Shown here: positions 9,261-17,071 of the stretch, one piece after another
How the letters are laid out: each line of letters opens with the position of its first letter
Numbering within the stretch: position 1 is the first letter of the stretch
Source of the DNA: UBA3206 sp964548855
GTDB lineage: Bacteria; Bacillota_I; Bacilli_A; Acholeplasmatales; Anaeroplasmataceae
DNA: 64,000 nt
Assembly: GCA_964548855.1 (NCBI GenBank)
Contig: CAZJSR010000005.1
Span: 16,496 to 80,495 of the forward strand
Direction: 5' to 3'
The notes under the pieces: model-generated
What the model was told of the DNA's origin: nothing
What the model saw: the letters and a program-made list of their open reading frames with translations, nothing else
Database searches by the model: none
Made by a program: the position numbers and the translations under genes

Positions 9261-12200
9261 TTATATATTTACAACTTTAATCATACCATCATTTTCTATC
9301 ACAACTGCGATTTCTTTTAAAACATCATAAGCTTCATTAAATTTGTGTTTAATTGGTTCTGTAAGGCGTTTATACCCCATTCTTTTTTGACACATTTTAA
9401 ATAATTCTAATTTATCAATATTTTCATTGTTTATTGCGATAATCTTAAGTCCTAATGCAATTTCATAAGATGATATATATTTTATATCTCTTGGAATATC
9501 ATCAGGTGCTGGAATTCTTAATTCAACATCCTTATTAACTAAATATAAATATCCATCTTTGCTCTTTACATCACTTGATAGATACATAGCTTTATTTAAT
9601 ATATATTCGTCTTCAACTCTTCGTGAAACCTTTTCTGCATTATATATTGGTAAAATTCTTTCTAATAACCATGATTCATTAATAGGTGATTCTTTTTCTA
9701 ATATTGACGTTATTAATTTCTCAAAATCTAATGATTTTTTATACTCATCAATTAAATACGGAACATCTGCATACTCATAATATTTAAAACTCTCATCTTC
9801 TTTTAATGAAGAAACTAATACTTCTTGTGGAATCATATTTAAATTATTATCATCAATACTCTTTAAAGCATCTAATAATTTTCTTTGTTCTAGTATTGGG
9901 TTTAAAAACCACCCAACACTCCAAACTCTAATGAATTTAAATCCCATTTTTTCAAGTATTTCTTTTCTTAATCTATTTCTATCACGACAAAGTTTATCAT
10001 TATAATATGTATTTCCATCACATTCAATTGCCGCAACATAATCATTTGTCTTTAAATTTTTAACACAAAGATCTATCTTCATATCTGAAAATCCAACTTT
10101 ATAATCAACTGTATAACCGTTCTCTTCTAAGAAATCTTTTACACAAAGCACAAAATCAGGTTCTAAATTATTATCATTTGTCCTATTTTCAACAGGATTT
10201 AATGCAAATTCGATATAACCTTTTAAAAGTTTAGCACCGGTTGAATTACCTGTAATATCGCTTGGTTTAATAGATGTTACTAATTTCACATTATATTTAG
10301 CTCTACTTATTAATACATTAAGTCTTCTTTCTCCACCATCTCTATTTAAAGGTCCGAAGTTTTGAATAAATTTGTGATTCTCATCATAACCATATCCAAC
10401 ACTACAAATAATTGTATCTCTTTCATCACCTTGTACAGTTTCTAGATTTTTAATAAATAAAGGCTCTTCATCATTACTAAAATCAATTTTTTCTTTTAAT
10501 AACATGTCATATACATATTTTTCAATTAAGTTTTGTTGAGATTTAGAAAATGAAACAATTCCAATACTTCTTTTATTTTGATACTTTATATAGTGTTCTT
10601 TAACAAGATTCGCAACCATACGAGCTTCAGCATCGTTTACTCTTGTCTTATGAGTGAAAACACCATCCTTTACATAATAACACTCCAATCCAAAATCCTC
10701 CATTTTATGTTTAGCACTTGGAAACGTTGTTAGAGAATTATCATAAAAATGTTTATTACTAAACGCAATAAGTTCTTCATTTTTACTTCTATAATGCCAT
10801 TTAAGGCGATATTTAGGCAAACATGCACTTGCTATATCAAGGATACTTTCATAATCTGATACTGATTCTCCCTCTAAATCATCTAAGTCATCATCTCCTT
10901 GTTCAACAGATGCAAAGAAATTAGAAGGTGGCATTTGTTTTGAATCACCCACTACTACCATTTGTCTTGCACGATAAATTGAACCTATCGCATCATAAGG
11001 AAATATTTGTGATGCCTCATCAAAAATTACCAAATCAAAAGTAAAACTTTTTGAATCAAGATATGTAGATACACTTAATGGTGACATTAAAAAACAAGGT
11101 TTTAACAATTGAATAAATTGAGGATTTGAATTTAAAAGTTCTCTTACAGACATTTGTTTACGTTTCTTTTGATATTCTCTATTAATTAAACTTGCGGCGC
11201 TTCCTGGCGCAATTATGTCATTATTAGGTTTTAATGCTTGAAGTTTTTCTCTTATTAACGAAGAAGCAATTTCAAATTTATCATGATCTCTTTGGATGAA
11301 TTTAGAAACCATCTTATTAACTTCAACTGAATTAAATTGTTTAAATACCGATATTTCATTTAATATTTTATAACTCAATCCCTTAAAAAATACATCTTTA
11401 AATACATCCTTAATTCTAGAAATATCAAGTTTATTATCATTAACATAATCAATAAATCTAAGACAATTCAAATCTTTAAGTAAAGAAATAATACCATTTA
11501 TTTTTATCCATGTAGCAAGATAATCATAATGATTTAATTTACCTGTTGTTTTAACATATAAATCCTTTATACTACATGTATTTAACTTAATAATATCTTT
11601 ATCATACAAATATTCAGTTTCAAAAATAGAATCTAAATATTTTATATGATTTTTCATTTCATTAAATAATTCACTATCTAATTCATTATATTTAAAGTTT
11701 TTAAAATCTTTTATTTCTCTACAATTTTTTATTTGATTTAATAAATCATATATATCTTTAAAATTAGTATTATACCCGTCATAAGAATCTCTAACTAATT
11801 TTCTTATCTCATATGCTTCAAGTTCAAAATTTGAATCAATTTCTAAGTACTCTTTTACCATTTCTAATGATTCAACTAAATTTTTATAATCCAATTTCGA
11901 AATACTTACTTCATTAATAGTTTTTATTATTGTTTTATATTCTTTATTAATTGATTTAAATAATTTAGAATCATATTTTTTAAGTTCATCTAAAAGTTTT
12001 ACATATTTTTCACTATAAACTGAATCTTTAAAATATTTACTAATATGTTTTTTTATTTCTAAAACTTTTTTCGATTTTACTATTAATGATTTTAATAGTT
12101 CAAGATATTTATCTATTTCAACAATTGAAAATAATTTTAAGTTAACATATTTATTATTTTTTATAACTTTAAGTAATTTAAAAAAATCTTGATACTCTTC

Positions 12201-13712
12201 TAATGAATATATATCTAAATTATAATTTAATTTAATTTTACTTAAATCTTTTAGTATAAATTCAAGTTTTTCCTTTTTATTATTTAAGATTTCATTATTT
12301 TTCTTAGCATGAGATTTTACCAAGTCCTTAAAACCATAAAAAGGAAATGTACGATAATCATTTTCTAAAATATCTTTATATGATAAATATGAGTCTAATA
12401 AATTTAAAACCTTATCAAAATAATCTTTATTTAAATTACTATCATATATTTCATATAGACAATCACTTTTATAATATACACTATTACTAAATATCTCATA
12501 TAATGACATATTAAAATCTTGATATTTATCATGAAGTTTTGAAGCATAATCATCAAGTAGATTCTCTATTCCTACTGACTCATTTAAAATATCATAGGCT
12601 TTATTATCAATTAATGTCTTTTTTTGATTAAGCGTTTGATAAAGTTCATTAATAACATTCTTTTTATTAGTCTTAGTTGAATGAAGTTCTAATGTAAATT
12701 CTGATAAATTGGCTTTTTTAAGTTTATCATAAACAACATTAAGCGCGGCTTGTTTTTCAGATACAAATAATATAGTCTTACCATCATAAAGTGCTTGAGA
12801 TATTATATTAGTTATTGTTTGACTCTTTCCTGTTCCAGGAGGACCTTCAAGGACAATAGACTTTCCTTTTTTTATAGCATTTATCGCTTCTACTTGAGTA
12901 TGGTCACAATCGAGTACAGTACATAAATCATCGCCATATTTGTTTAAAATTAATTCATTATCATTCTTTTCATTTAATAGATTTGTTACTAACGGATTTT
13001 TTAAAATATAATCTTCATTTTCTATTAAATCTTCATACATGTTTAATTTTGTAAAATTAAATAGTCCAATAAATGATTCATAAGTTACATACATATCATA
13101 GTCTTTACATAAATCATTTACATATTCAATATAAATACTTGGTAATAGTTCATCATCAAATGGTTTTAATTTTATTTTCTTATCTTCTTTTAGTTTATAC
13201 AGAAGAGTTGGATTAACTATAACTTCCTCATCATAATTTGTGATATAAAATGTATTTGAAACATTTTCAATTTTAATTGGAATTAAAATGAGTGGAGCCT
13301 TGAATATAACACCATCTTCTTTATAGTTTAGCATTCCTAAAGTTAAATATAATATATTTATACCTTTTTCTGTTAAGGCTTCAAGTGATTTTTTCTTTAA
13401 ATTCTTAAGTACAGGATTAACATATCCACCATCTTTATATAGTACAATATGTTTATCTTTTAAATTTTTTTCAATGTAAGGAAATATATCTTGGAAATCT
13501 ACATCCTTAAGATTTGTTTCTTTAGAAACTATTTGTTGAAATTTATCAACATTATATACTTCATATTTTTTATCTAATAAAATATCATTATATAAATCGT
13601 CTATTTTAGGTAAAATCACCTCTACAGTTTGATATCTTTGATTTTTAAAATTAATTAATCTATTACTTCTTGATAAATCTAAAAGATTTAAAGCTACTTT
13701 TTTTAATTTCAT
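9261..13712 (-). CDS. Large superfamily 1 helicase with C-terminal Vsr/PD-(D/E)XK-type nuclease domain
   Basis: A 1483-residue protein of the DUF4011/AAA_11-AAA_12 (COG1112, Upf1-like) architecture. Order seen: an N-terminal DUF4011-like region starting KKVALNLLDLSRSNRLINF; a Q-motif-like stretch DCDHTQVEAI; Walker A GPPGTGKS near residue 288; a ~500-residue Lys-rich helical insertion; motif II DEASQIFPYDAIGS near 897; motif III VVGDSKQMPPS; motifs V and VI VQGDERDT (about 1093) and RLNVLISRAKYN; then a nuclease domain with KIDLCV and IECDGNTYYNDKLCRDRNR (about 1230) and GFKFIRVWS, as in DUF559/MTES_1575 endonucleases; and a C-terminal DUF3320-like tail. Such helicase-nuclease fusions recur in antiphage and DNA-repair settings; no partner defence gene is recognisable here. 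GGAGG precedes the ATG, itself directly behind a terminator hairpin. Confidence 0.88.
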   Translation of the reverse strand: MKLKKVALNLLDLSRSNRLINFKNQRYQTVEVILPKIDDLYNDILLDKKYEVYNVDKFQQIVSKETNLKDVDFQDIFPYIEKNLKDKHIVLYKDGGYVNPVLKNLKKKSLEALTEKGINILYLTLGMLNYKEDGVIFKAPLILIPIKIENVSNTFYITNYDEEVIVNPTLLYKLKEDKKIKLKPFDDELLPSIYIEYVNDLCKDYDMYVTYESFIGLFNFTKLNMYEDLIENEDYILKNPLVTNLLNEKNDNELILNKYGDDLCTVLDCDHTQVEAINAIKKGKSIVLEGPPGTGKSQTITNIISQALYDGKTILFVSEKQAALNVVYDKLKKANLSEFTLELHSTKTNKKNVINELYQTLNQKKTLIDNKAYDILNESVGIENLLDDYASKLHDKYQDFNMSLYEIFSNSVYYKSDCLYEIYDSNLNKDYFDKVLNLLDSYLSYKDILENDYRTFPFYGFKDLVKSHAKKNNEILNNKKEKLEFILKDLSKIKLNYNLDIYSLEEYQDFFKLLKVIKNNKYVNLKLFSIVEIDKYLELLKSLIVKSKKVLEIKKHISKYFKDSVYSEKYVKLLDELKKYDSKLFKSINKEYKTIIKTINEVSISKLDYKNLVESLEMVKEYLEIDSNFELEAYEIRKLVRDSYDGYNTNFKDIYDLLNQIKNCREIKDFKNFKYNELDSELFNEMKNHIKYLDSIFETEYLYDKDIIKLNTCSIKDLYVKTTGKLNHYDYLATWIKINGIISLLKDLNCLRFIDYVNDNKLDISRIKDVFKDVFFKGLSYKILNEISVFKQFNSVEVNKMVSKFIQRDHDKFEIASSLIREKLQALKPNNDIIAPGSAASLINREYQKKRKQMSVRELLNSNPQFIQLLKPCFLMSPLSVSTYLDSKSFTFDLVIFDEASQIFPYDAIGSIYRARQMVVVGDSKQMPPSNFFASVEQGDDDLDDLEGESVSDYESILDIASACLPKYRLKWHYRSKNEELIAFSNKHFYDNSLTTFPSAKHKMEDFGLECYYVKDGVFTHKTRVNDAEARMVANLVKEHYIKYQNKRSIGIVSFSKSQQNLIEKYVYDMLLKEKIDFSNDEEPLFIKNLETVQGDERDTIICSVGYGYDENHKFIQNFGPLNRDGGERRLNVLISRAKYNVKLVTSIKPSDITGNSTGAKLLKGYIEFALNPVENRTNDNNLEPDFVLCVKDFLEENGYTVDYKVGFSDMKIDLCVKNLKTNDYVAAIECDGNTYYNDKLCRDRNRLRKEILEKMGFKFIRVWSVGWFLNPILEQRKLLDALKSIDDNNLNMIPQEVLVSSLKEDESFKYYEYADVPYLIDEYKKSLDFEKLITSILEKESPINESWLLERILPIYNAEKVSRRVEDEYILNKAMYLSSDVKSKDGYLYLVNKDVELRIPAPDDIPRDIKYISSYEIALGLKIIAINNENIDKLELFKMCQKRMGYKRLTEPIKHKFNEAYDVLKEIAVVIENDGMIKVVNI

Positions 13713-13721
13713 AGTCCCTCC

Positions 13722-13753
13722 AAAAAAAAAGCCCCTAGTATATTAGTAGGGCT
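13722..13753 (-). terminator. Terminator overlapping the small gene's stop and abutting the helicase ribosome site
   Basis: On the minus strand AGCCCTA, a nine-base loop and TAGGGGCT are followed by nine T. The stop codon TAG of the upstream 91-residue gene (13737-13735) forms the start of the 3' arm, and the T-run ends at 13722, directly before the GGAGGG ribosome site of the helicase gene. There is no room for a promoter between hairpin and gene, so helicase mRNA must read through this structure. A ribosome finishing the small gene would cover the hairpin, which suggests translation-coupled attenuation (inference). Confidence 0.8.
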
Positions 13754-14010
13754 TCTTCTATCGCATCTAATGTTTCTCTATTGTTTAAACCAGTAAATAC
13801 ACAAATATAAGCATCATCACTTTCTTTTTGACATGAAAAACTAAATAATGATGATTTCTTATTTAAAAATTCTTCACTAGGTGGCATAATCGCATCAATT
13901 ATTAAATTAATTCTTTGAGGTGATAAAGACATAGTTTTTATCTCATCAAATTTTACTAAAAGATGCTCTCCAATAAAACTTCTTATTTCTAATACGTAAT
14001 TTTCTACCAT
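13735..14010 (-). CDS. Small protein of unknown function upstream of the helicase
   Basis: No family is recognised. I start it at the ATG at 14010 (MVENYVLEIRSFIGEH), which has AGAGAGG eight bases upstream; the longer in-frame reading from 14049 lacks a ribosome site. The 91-residue chain looks like a small soluble alpha/beta protein, with SPQRINLIIDAIMPPSEEF in the middle and FTGLNNRETLDAIEEALLIY at the end. Its last codons and stop form the terminator hairpin before the helicase-nuclease gene, so it may be a leader-like regulator or simply the first gene of that operon. Confidence 0.6.
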   Translation of the reverse strand: MVENYVLEIRSFIGEHLLVKFDEIKTMSLSPQRINLIIDAIMPPSEEFLNKKSSLFSFSCQKESDDAYICVFTGLNNRETLDAIEEALLIY

Positions 14011-14092
14011 ATTTATTTTCCTCTCTAATATACTAAAATAATAGCACAAAGTCTTATTACATTCAAGTCTTATTTTAGGATGCTACACTAAT

Positions 14093-14150
14093 AAAAAAAG
14101 AGATCATTACCTAGAATTATAAACCAATCTCTAGATTTTGAACTCTTTTT
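14093..14150 (-). terminator. Probable terminator after the feo operon
   Basis: On the minus strand AAAAAGAG (14150-14143) pairs with CTCTTTTT (14102-14095), with inner CTAGA/TCTAG pairing, then ends in T. It lies about 12 bases after the FeoB-associated gene. The long loop makes the call moderate. Confidence 0.6.
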
Positions 14151-14161
14151 AGTTAATATAT

Positions 14162-14335
14162 TTAATTTTTTCTAACTTCCTTAAGTGCTTCTTTAATCGC
14201 TTTTCTCATACGAGTATGACAGCATGCACATTCTCCTGTAGGAATATTATGCTTTTTCTTATATATATATGAGCCTATAATAGACCCTATAACAATTATT
14301 AATAATATTATTACTAATATATCCCAACATCCCAT
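14162..14335 (-). CDS. FeoB-associated Cys-rich membrane protein
   Basis: A 57-residue protein translated by hand: MGCWDILVIILLIIVIGSII, a single N-terminal membrane helix, then GSYIYKKKHNIPTGECACCH and a basic tail ending KEVRKN. The CxCC cluster after one helix is the hallmark of the FeoB-associated Cys-rich family (Pfam FeoB_associated), small proteins found next to feoB in Firmicutes and proposed to help ferrous iron uptake in the way FeoC does in enterobacteria. AGAGGTGAG precedes the ATG, and the start lies 15 bases downstream of the feoB stop, completing feoA-feoB-small-protein. Confidence 0.85.
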   Translation of the reverse strand: MGCWDILVIILLIIVIGSIIGSYIYKKKHNIPTGECACCHTRMRKAIKEALKEVRKN

Positions 14336-14350
14336 ATAGACTCACCTCTT

Positions 14351-16603
14351 TTACTTAGATAATAATAATTTCTTATCTTTATATTTATTATAATAATGAA
14401 TAGCGAAACCTAATCCAACCGCAAGAACAATTATTATAGCAATAGGCCAAATAAATTCTAATACTAAATATACAACTGTAGATGCGATATATGAAGTTAA
14501 TAACCAGAATAAAATAGTTGAAGCTAACTTCTTCTTAGGTAATTCAGCCTTTGCAGTAGCGATAGCCGCAAAACATGGAATAGTAGTCATATTAAATACT
14601 ATAAATGAAATTAATGCAGGCCATGTAATATTTGTAGCATTAATCATTGATACAACTTCCATTACACCATCTTCAGATTGTACTAAGTCTGGATTATTTG
14701 TAATACATAAAGCTAATGTAAAGAATGTAGCGATAACATTTTCTTTAGCTATAAGTCCTGTAATAGCCGCAACTGCGAATACCCATCCAACACTACTTAA
14801 TTGTGATCCAAATCCAAGTGGTGTGAATATTGGAGTGATAAATTTTCCTAATGACGCAATAATTGATTCATCCATATTTTCAACCATATGCCAATCCCAT
14901 CCGAAATTAGATAAGAACCAAATCACTACTGTTGAAAGTAAGATAATTGTAAATGCTTTTTCAATATAATGTTTTAATTTATCCCATAAATGGAAAACTA
15001 GTGGTTTAAATCTTGGCATATGATAAGAAGGCAATTCCATGATAAATGGAGATACTTCACCACGCATAGTAGTACTACGCATTAATAAAATCGCTATTAT
15101 CGCAACAATTATACCAATTAAATACATAGAATATGTAATTAAATCTACATTTCCAAATCCGAATGCTGATACTATAGCACCTGACACAGCTGTTAAAATC
15201 GGTAATTTAGCTCCACAACTAAAGAATGGAATTACTCTAATTGTAGATACTCTTTCTTTTTCATCTATTAAAGTTCTTGTATTTATCATAGCTGGAACTG
15301 AACATCCAAATCCCATAATCATAGGCATAAACGCTCTACCCGTAATACCAAACTTTCTAAACATTCTATCAAGAATAAATACAACACGAGCCATATATCC
15401 AGTATCTTCTAATATTGAGAAGAATAGGAATAACAATAATATTTGTGGTACAAATGATAATACACCAAATACTCCGGCACAAATACCATCATTAATAAGA
15501 CCATATAATGCTGGATGTAGATTTTCTGTCCATCCTGCAATAACTTCACCAAGTCCTGAAGTTATCGAATCCATAAAATTAAACAATATTACACCAGGCG
15601 AATTAATTCCAGCATCTGTGAAAAATAATCCTTCAAACAAGCTTCCTTCAAAACATGGACCATCAAACTTAATAAGTCCACCTAAGAAAAATAAATTTTC
15701 ACTAAATGTTAAATGGAATACCAAGAACAATATTACTAAGAAGATTGGGATGGCTGCCCATCTGTTAGTCAATATTTTATCTGCTTTACTTGTCTTAGAA
15801 TCTTTTTCTACTTCACTATCTACCTTCTTTTTAGTCATAGAGATAGAATAATGATTCTCAATATATTTATATCTTTGGTCAGCTATTACTGCTTCTAGAT
15901 CCGTACCAAAGATGTCATCGTGATACGTTTTCTTAAATTCATCTACAATCTTTACTAAATCTTTATGATTATATATTTCTAGTTCATCAGATTCAATAAG
16001 TTTCACTGCGTGGAATGTAGGATTATCCACATCAATTCCTTTAAATGCAGTTTCAACATCGGTTAAAACATGAGCTAAAGGTCCATCTTTTAATACACTT
16101 GTACCTTTTCTTGCTATATTACTTGCATCAATTGCTCTTTGCATTAACACATCAATATTTTTTTCTAGTGCAGCAGATATTTCTATAACTGGCACTCCTA
16201 AATTCTTTTCTAATGTTTTAACATCAATTTTATCACCATTAGCTTCTACGACATCCATCATATTTAAAGCAATAACTACTGGAACATCTATTTCTAATAT
16301 TTGAGTAGTTAAATATAGATTTCTTTCTAAATTTGTCGCATCAATAATATTTATAATACATTCTGGTTTCTCATCACAAATGAAGTTTCTTGAAATGACT
16401 TCTTCTGGTGAATAAGGTGATAATGAATAAATTCCAGGAAGGTCAATTATTTGAACATGTTCACTTCCTTTTTTATATATACCATCTTTTTTATCGACCG
16501 TAACTCCAGGCCAGTTTCCTACATGTTGTGTAGAACCAGTAAGGGCATTAAATAGAGTTGTTTTTCCACAGTTAGGATTTCCTGCAAGTGCAAATCTTTT
16601 CAT
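14351..16603 (-). CDS. feoB: Ferrous iron transporter B
   Basis: A 750-residue Fe(II) transporter with an N-terminal GTPase domain and a C-terminal membrane channel of two Gate-type halves. G motifs: GNPNCGKTTLFN (G1, residues 8-19), GNWPGVTVDKK (G2), DLPGIYSLSPYSPEE (G3), NMMD (G4). The membrane part begins after about residue 275 (WAAIPIFLVILFLVF) and includes the conserved GFGCSVPA and SCGAKLPI stretches with cysteines typical of the pore. The start overlaps the feoA stop by one base (TAATG), so the two are translationally coupled. Expression should follow the feo promoter and its GTTAG operators. Confidence 0.96.
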   Translation of the reverse strand: MKRFALAGNPNCGKTTLFNALTGSTQHVGNWPGVTVDKKDGIYKKGSEHVQIIDLPGIYSLSPYSPEEVISRNFICDEKPECIINIIDATNLERNLYLTTQILEIDVPVVIALNMMDVVEANGDKIDVKTLEKNLGVPVIEISAALEKNIDVLMQRAIDASNIARKGTSVLKDGPLAHVLTDVETAFKGIDVDNPTFHAVKLIESDELEIYNHKDLVKIVDEFKKTYHDDIFGTDLEAVIADQRYKYIENHYSISMTKKKVDSEVEKDSKTSKADKILTNRWAAIPIFLVILFLVFHLTFSENLFFLGGLIKFDGPCFEGSLFEGLFFTDAGINSPGVILFNFMDSITSGLGEVIAGWTENLHPALYGLINDGICAGVFGVLSFVPQILLLFLFFSILEDTGYMARVVFILDRMFRKFGITGRAFMPMIMGFGCSVPAMINTRTLIDEKERVSTIRVIPFFSCGAKLPILTAVSGAIVSAFGFGNVDLITYSMYLIGIIVAIIAILLMRSTTMRGEVSPFIMELPSYHMPRFKPLVFHLWDKLKHYIEKAFTIILLSTVVIWFLSNFGWDWHMVENMDESIIASLGKFITPIFTPLGFGSQLSSVGWVFAVAAITGLIAKENVIATFFTLALCITNNPDLVQSEDGVMEVVSMINATNITWPALISFIVFNMTTIPCFAAIATAKAELPKKKLASTILFWLLTSYIASTVVYLVLEFIWPIAIIIVLAVGLGFAIHYYNKYKDKKLLLSK

Positions 16604-16839
16604 TATTTATAAACCTCCTCTACTAACACTAAATCTGCTTCAGATTTTCTTAAAGTTAATTCATAATTTCTTAGTGTTATTTGAACTGGATCACCAAGTG
16701 GTGCAACTTTATCAATTACAATACTTACACCAGGTGTAACTCCCATATCAAATAATCTCCTTCTTATTCTTCCTTCTCCTAAAACTTTCGTTACAACAAC
16801 TTTTTGTTTTAAAGGAATTTTACTTAATGTTTTTTCCAT
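16603..16839 (-). CDS. feoA: Ferrous iron transport protein A
   Basis: An SH3-like small cytosolic protein that works with FeoB. It reads MEKTLSKIPLKQKVVVTKVL, then GRIRRRLFDMGVTPGVSI and APLGDPVQITLRNYELTLR, the conserved FeoA core. I use the ATG at 16839 (78 residues): GGAGG sits seven bases upstream, whereas the in-frame ATG at 16851 has that GGAGG inside its own second codons and no site of its own. First gene of the feo operon, coupled to feoB through TAATG. Confidence 0.94.
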   Translation of the reverse strand: MEKTLSKIPLKQKVVVTKVLGEGRIRRRLFDMGVTPGVSIVIDKVAPLGDPVQITLRNYELTLRKSEADLVLVEEVYK

Positions 16840-16853
16840 ACAAACCTCCATCG

Positions 16854-16869
16854 GTTAGATTTAACTAAC
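16854..16869. promoter_or_regulatory. Proximal feo operator, GTTAG-N6-CTAAC
   Basis: A 16-base inverted repeat GTTAGATTTAACTAAC just before the feoA ribosome site. It shares its half-sites and spacing with the repeat at 16888-16903, so the pair looks like a tandem operator. The GTTAG/CTAAC half-sites recall those of DtxR/IdeR-type iron boxes, although those have closer spacing; the regulator is not in the window. Confidence 0.6.
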
Positions 16870-16887
16870 TCAACTCTTTTAAAAAAA

Positions 16888-16903
16888 GTTAGATAAGGCT
16901 AAC
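16888..16903. promoter_or_regulatory. Distal feo operator, GTTAG-N6-CTAAC
   Basis: A second 16-base inverted repeat, GTTAGATAAGGCTAAC, centred 34 bases from the first and covering about +3 to +18 of the predicted feo transcript. Identical five-base arms and six-base spacing argue for one repressor binding both sites. Confidence 0.65.
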
Positions 16904-16912
16904 CACACATTC

Positions 16913-16940
16913 ATTATATACCTTTGGAATAATTTGTCAA
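16913..16940 (-). promoter_or_regulatory. Promoter of the feo operon
   Basis: A perfect TTGACA (16940-16935), 16-base spacer and a perfect TATAAT (16918-16913) on the minus strand. Such a strong promoter with palindromes directly downstream fits control by repression. Confidence 0.8.
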
Positions 16941-17013
16941 TATTTATTATAAAAAAAACTTCAATTGTAAAATTAAACACCACTCTAAGAAGTATAAACT
17001 TATAGTTAAAAAT

Positions 17014-17062
17014 TTAAAAAAACTTAGTTTATGCTATCTTTCCACATTCACTAAGTTTTTTT
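17014..17062 (-). terminator. Terminator after the hybrid histidine kinase gene
   Basis: AAACTTAG (17020-17027) and CTAAGTTT (17051-17058) pair, with T-runs on either strand, so it could stop transcription in both directions. It begins about ten bases after the kinase stop codon. Confidence 0.7.
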
Positions 17063-17071
17063 ACATATAAA

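Noticed and set aside
15039..15851. Open frame of 270 codons on the plus strand across feoB
   Set aside because: It lies wholly opposite the well-supported feoB frame, has no ribosome site and no recognisable motif; long antisense frames are common opposite membrane-protein genes.
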